Shown: positions 50,976 through 52,214 of the stretch, one piece after another | Numbering within the stretch: the stretch's first letter is position 1 | Layout: every line of letters starts with the position of its first letter | Assembly (NCBI GenBank): GCA_030621515.1 | Contig: JAUXHN010000006.1 | Span: 1-52,214, forward strand | Direction of reading: 5' to 3' | DNA: 52,214 nucleotides | Source: Deltaproteobacteria bacterium | Lineage (GTDB): Bacteria > Myxococcota_A > Polyangia > JAAYKL01 | The notes under the pieces: model-generated | Databases searched by the model: none | Told to the model about the DNA's origin: nothing | What the model saw: only the letters and a program-made list of their open reading frames with translations | Program-made: the position numbers and the translations under genes

Positions 50976-52214
50976 ATGAGAGCCAAATGTTTTTTGATCG
51001 TGCTTGCGCTGCTGGTCTTCTCCGCCTGCGGGGGCGGCGACGGACCTGCGGACGGCGGAACCGATGGTGACTCGGACACAGACGGTGACTCGGATACCGA
51101 CAGTGACTCGGATACCGACTCTGACTCGGACACCGACTCTGATTCGGATTCGGATTCCGACGGCGATCCGGGTTGCCCACCCCTGGATCCACCCACCGGG
51201 AACATCATCGACGTCTCGCCGTCGGATGTGGGGAGCCTGCAGGGAATCGTTGCCGGCGCGAGCACCGGAGATACTATTTTACTTGCCGACGGAACCTACG
51301 ATCTGAACGGGGCGTATCTCTGGTTCGATACTCCGGGGGTCACCCTGCGCTCACAGAGCCAGAACCCCGAAGCCGTGATTATTGACGGGAACTATACGAC
51401 CACCGAGATAGTCACCGTCGCCGCTTCTGATGTCACAATCGCCGAGGTTACCCTGCAGCGCGCCTACACCCATCCGATTCACGTGACCTCGTCCGATCTC
51501 GGGGATACTACCAACACCCTCATCTACAGGATCAACATCATCGACCCGCGGGAGCAGGCCATCAAGATCAACCCTCACTCGGCAACCGCAGGATTCTATG
51601 CGGAAGACGGCAAGATCGCGTGCTCCAGCATCATCCTCACGGACGTCGGCCGGCCAAACGTGAACACTTCCGCCGCCGACGGGTGTTACACGGGAGGCGT
51701 TGACGCTCATCAGGCACGCGGGTGGCTGATCCGCGACAACCACATAGAGGGATTCTGGTGCCCCACCGGACTCGCCGAACACGCCGTCCATATGTGGAGG
51801 GGATGCCGCGATACGGTCGTGGAGCGCAACGTGCTGATAAACAACGCGCGAGGCGTCGGTTTCGGCCTGTCGAACAGCGGGACCGCAAGACTGTACGCGG
51901 ACGATCCCTGCCCCGAAGCGGGAGGAGCGTACATCGGCCACTACGACGGCATCGTTCGCAACAACATTATCTTCGCTGATCGCACCGAGTTGTTTGATTC
52001 CGCAGCCGGGTTCGACTGCGGCGTCTGCCTCTGGTCCGCATGCGGGGCAAGGGCGGTTCACAACACCATCGCATCAACGGGAGCAAACTTCTCTTCTGTG
52101 GAGTGGCGTTTTGCGGGCAGCACGAGCGTGGAGATCACCAATAACATCGCAACCCATGATCTGAGAGAACGAGACGGGGCCACGGCCACACAGACAGGTA
52201 ACCTGGAGGACGCA
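50976..52214 (+). CDS. Stalked lipoprotein with parallel beta-helix domain (3' end outside the window)
   Basis: The frame runs from the ATG at 50976, after an AAGGAGG box, to the right edge without a stop (413 residues seen). Lipobox FSAC gives lipidated Cys18. A stalk of Asp-Ser, Asp-Thr and Asp-Gly units (about residues 28-65) follows. The head begins with the pattern of right-handed beta-helix proteins: the DVGSLQGIVAGASTGDTILLADGTYDL region, then repeating strands ending in Asn (VERNVLINNARG, GIVRNNIIFAD, VEITNNIATHD). Such helices occur in polysaccharide lyases and adhesins; no catalytic residues can be named. It is divergent from the second kinase gene. Confidence 0.85.
   Translation, partial: MRAKCFLIVLALLVFSACGGGDGPADGGTDGDSDTDGDSDTDSDSDTDSDSDTDSDSDSDSDGDPGCPPLDPPTGNIIDVSPSDVGSLQGIVAGASTGDTILLADGTYDLNGAYLWFDTPGVTLRSQSQNPEAVIIDGNYTTTEIVTVAASDVTIAEVTLQRAYTHPIHVTSSDLGDTTNTLIYRINIIDPREQAIKINPHSATAGFYAEDGKIACSSIILTDVGRPNVNTSAADGCYTGGVDAHQARGWLIRDNHIEGFWCPTGLAEHAVHMWRGCRDTVVERNVLINNARGVGFGLSNSGTARLYADDPCPEAGGAYIGHYDGIVRNNIIFADRTELFDSAAGFDCGVCLWSACGARAVHNTIASTGANFSSVEWRFAGSTSVEITNNIATHDLRERDGATATQTGNLEDA

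Overview
The window looks like chromosomal DNA of a Myxococcota-like (deltaproteobacterial) Gram-negative bacterium. The inference rests on gene content: two serine/threonine kinases, FHA-domain proteins, a PilZ protein, hybrid sensor kinases, and several lipoproteins that carry long Asp-Ser or Asp-Thr stalks. A choice-of-anchor L domain and Cys-rich lipoproteins point the same way. Most genes are GC-rich; one small AT-rich patch (about 2.64-3.6 kb) stands out. No rRNA, CRISPR array, prophage or complete insertion sequence was seen. One tRNA gene (Cys) is present. The species cannot be named from the sequence.

Layout. 1-1719: end of a large secreted repeat protein. 1716-2613 (-): P-loop protein and zinc-ribbon-like protein. 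2709-3616: an AT-rich pair, a Cys-rich lipoprotein and a membrane-anchored protein. 3930-5039: a RAYT-like (IS200/Y1) transposase. 5438-7707 (-): family-4 uracil-DNA glycosylase coupled to an acidic Asp-box protein. 7809-10756: zinc phospholipase C-like protein, FHA protein, HEAT-like lipoprotein. 10949-14547: PEGA-domain kinase, choice-of-anchor L lipoprotein, CAP lipoprotein. 14529-16246 (-): dapA-dapB (lysine/diaminopimelate synthesis). 16391-17758: FHA-sigma54 activator. 17906-20937: two related envelope proteins. 20939-27356 (-): seven-gene operon with an orphan FliI/SctN-like ATPase, an exported phospholipase/nuclease-like protein, two paralogous outer-membrane-like proteins, YqgE, an IF-2B-related protein and a TPR protein.

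27472-31861 (-): polytopic sulfatase-like/HEAT protein just behind tRNA-Cys, then infA, PilZ and a Cys-rich lipoprotein. 31983-34640: TPR membrane protein and a lipoprotein built as a seven-bladed propeller. 34748-37381 (-): Clp-type double AAA+ ATPase. 37533-39357: exported coiled-coil protein and dnaJ. 39462-47095: a tightly packed seven-gene operon with a double cyclic-nucleotide-binding-domain protein, three small proteins of which two are membrane-anchored, an acyltransferase and two tandem seven-TM sensor kinases. 47082-49471: YjbQ-family protein, a Phd/RelE toxin-antitoxin pair and an AAA_14/DUF4143 ATPase. 49513-50835 (-): second serine/threonine kinase. 50976 to the right edge: partial stalked beta-helix lipoprotein.

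The genes describe a cell investing in envelope display (stalked lipoproteins with interchangeable heads) and in phospho-signalling (kinases, FHA readers, sensor kinases, PilZ). The best candidates for undescribed systems are the 39.4-47.1 kb signalling operon and the 20.9-27.4 kb operon with the lone secretion-type ATPase. Several genes have a promoter-like -10 box placed so that transcription would start at or very near the start codon, which suggests leaderless mRNAs.
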